34,431 bases of DNA from PVC group bacterium (ex Bugula neritina AB1) (GTDB lineage Bacteria; GCA-001730085). The notes beneath the pieces were generated by a model that made no database searches, was not told where the DNA came from, and saw only the letters and a list, made by a program, of their open reading frames with translations. A program made the position numbers and the translations under genes. The stretch covers positions 1-34,431 of the forward strand of contig MDLB01000107.1 in NCBI GenBank assembly GCA_001730085.1, in the 5' to 3' direction. Position 1 is the stretch's first letter; every line of letters starts with the position of its first letter. This document shows positions 33,993 to 34,431 of the stretch, in pieces.

Positions 33993-34085
33993 TTACTTTT
34001 TCTTTTTATGTCTATTTTTTCTTAAACGTTTTTTACGCTTATGCGTATTAATTTTTTTGCGTTTTCTTTTTTTTCCACAAGGCAT
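33993..34085 (-). CDS. 30-aa AURKAIP1/COX24-like basic ribosomal peptide
   Basis: A 30-residue ORF starts at ATG with AAAGGAG nine bases upstream. About 60% of the residues are Lys or Arg: MPCGKKRKRKKINTHKRKKR, then LRKNRHKKKK. The THKRKKRLRKNRHKK part matches the AURKAIP1/COX24 domain. The same motif occurs in the mitochondrial small-subunit protein mS38 and in short bacterial peptides thought to bind the small ribosomal subunit. It sits between hisG and ispE with short spacers. Its compact size and strong ribosome site support a real gene; the ribosomal role is taken from the family. Confidence 0.88.
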   Translation of the reverse strand: MPCGKKRKRKKINTHKRKKRLRKNRHKKKK

Positions 34086-34099
34086 TAAAAGAAACTCCT

Positions 34100-34431
34100 T
34101 TACAAAACAACTTTATTCAGAGGATATTCTACAATATCTCTTGCTCCAATATCTTTCAACTGAGGAATGATCTCACGAACAACATGTTCATCGACCATGA
34201 CCTCCATAGCAACCCACTCCTCATCCATCAACGGTGAGATTGTTGGGATTTTCAACCCAGGCACAAGAGCTCTAACAACCTCAACTTGATTTTTTGGCAA
34301 ATTCATCTTTAATCCAACTTTTGCTCCTGCCAAAAGAGCCGCCCTCAAAAGCAAGGCTAAATCATCTATCTTTTTTTTCTTCAAAGGATCACTATAAGAA
34401 GTTTTATTAGCAATAAGCTTTGTATTTGACT
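34100..34431 (-). CDS. hisG: ATP phosphoribosyltransferase HisG, C-terminal part
   Basis: This is the 3' part of the gene; the frame is open to the window edge, so the 5' end is missing. The visible 110 codons begin SNTKLIANKTSYSDPLKKKK, continue IDDLALLLRAALLAGAKVGLK, and end with the HisG C-terminal regulatory fold (ISPLMDEEWVAMEVMVDEHV, GARDIVEYPLNKV), the ACT-like domain that binds histidine. This is therefore the long form of HisG, which does not need HisZ. It catalyses the first step of histidine synthesis from ATP and PRPP. The TTG at 34382-34384 is an internal codon, not a start. It is followed after 14 bases by the COX24-like gene. Confidence 0.95.
   Translation of the reverse strand, partial: SNTKLIANKTSYSDPLKKKKIDDLALLLRAALLAGAKVGLKMNLPKNQVEVVRALVPGLKIPTISPLMDEEWVAMEVMVDEHVVREIIPQLKDIGARDIVEYPLNKVVL

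Overview
The window suggests a Gram-negative, AT-rich bacterium (about 37% GC in the lines I counted by hand). It makes lipid A, assembles outer-membrane proteins with BamA/Skp and exports giant proteins. My best guess at lineage is candidate phylum Omnitrophota (OP3, PVC superphylum). The reasons are the block hisG / COX24-like peptide / ispE / spoVG / tRNA-Gln / glmU-like / prs / L25 / pth / rpsF / ssb / rpsR / rplI / dnaB, a fused LpxC-FabZ, LpxI in place of LpxH, a zinc-ribbon SpoVG and an alginate-export-type porin. This rests on remembered gene-content patterns and needs a marker-gene tree.

Layout. Apart from the left end, every gene is on the minus strand. Bases 2-1201 (plus strand, open at the left edge) encode a eukaryote-like protein with seven canonical C2H2 zinc fingers, an 18-bp minisatellite and a repeated C-terminal motif. 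A 593-bp spacer with a frameshifted small ORF follows. Bases 1795-8514 encode a 2239-residue type I-secreted adhesin-like protein with cadherin-like repeats, a LamG-like domain and an RTX-type tail. Then come waaA (9186-10496) and a porin (10858-12333), each with a good sigma70-type promoter; the porin also has a strong intrinsic terminator.

Bases 13042-23564 form a tight envelope operon, transcribed right to left: bamA, skp, lpxD, lpxC-fabZ, lpxA, lpxI, lpxB, msbA and a DUF374 acyltransferase-like gene. Most junctions abut or overlap, and a strong promoter lies 190 bp upstream of bamA. The products insert outer-membrane proteins, build lipid A as far as the disaccharide and flip it across the inner membrane; waaA adds Kdo. 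LpxK is not in the window. Next is an exported protein of unknown function (23993-25585).

Bases 25915-34431 are a housekeeping block. From the right they are the 3' part of hisG, a 30-aa COX24-like basic peptide, ispE, spoVG, tRNA-Gln(UUG), a short GlmU-like uridylyltransferase, prs, L25, pth, S6, ssb, S18, L9 and dnaB. The rplI/dnaB junction carries a 79-bp tandem duplication that copies the dnaB start site.

The most unusual part is the left 8.5 kb. A lower-GC multi-finger C2H2 protein lies next to a giant secreted adhesin, which fits a host-associated or predatory lifestyle. I see no CRISPR array, intact transposase or prophage.
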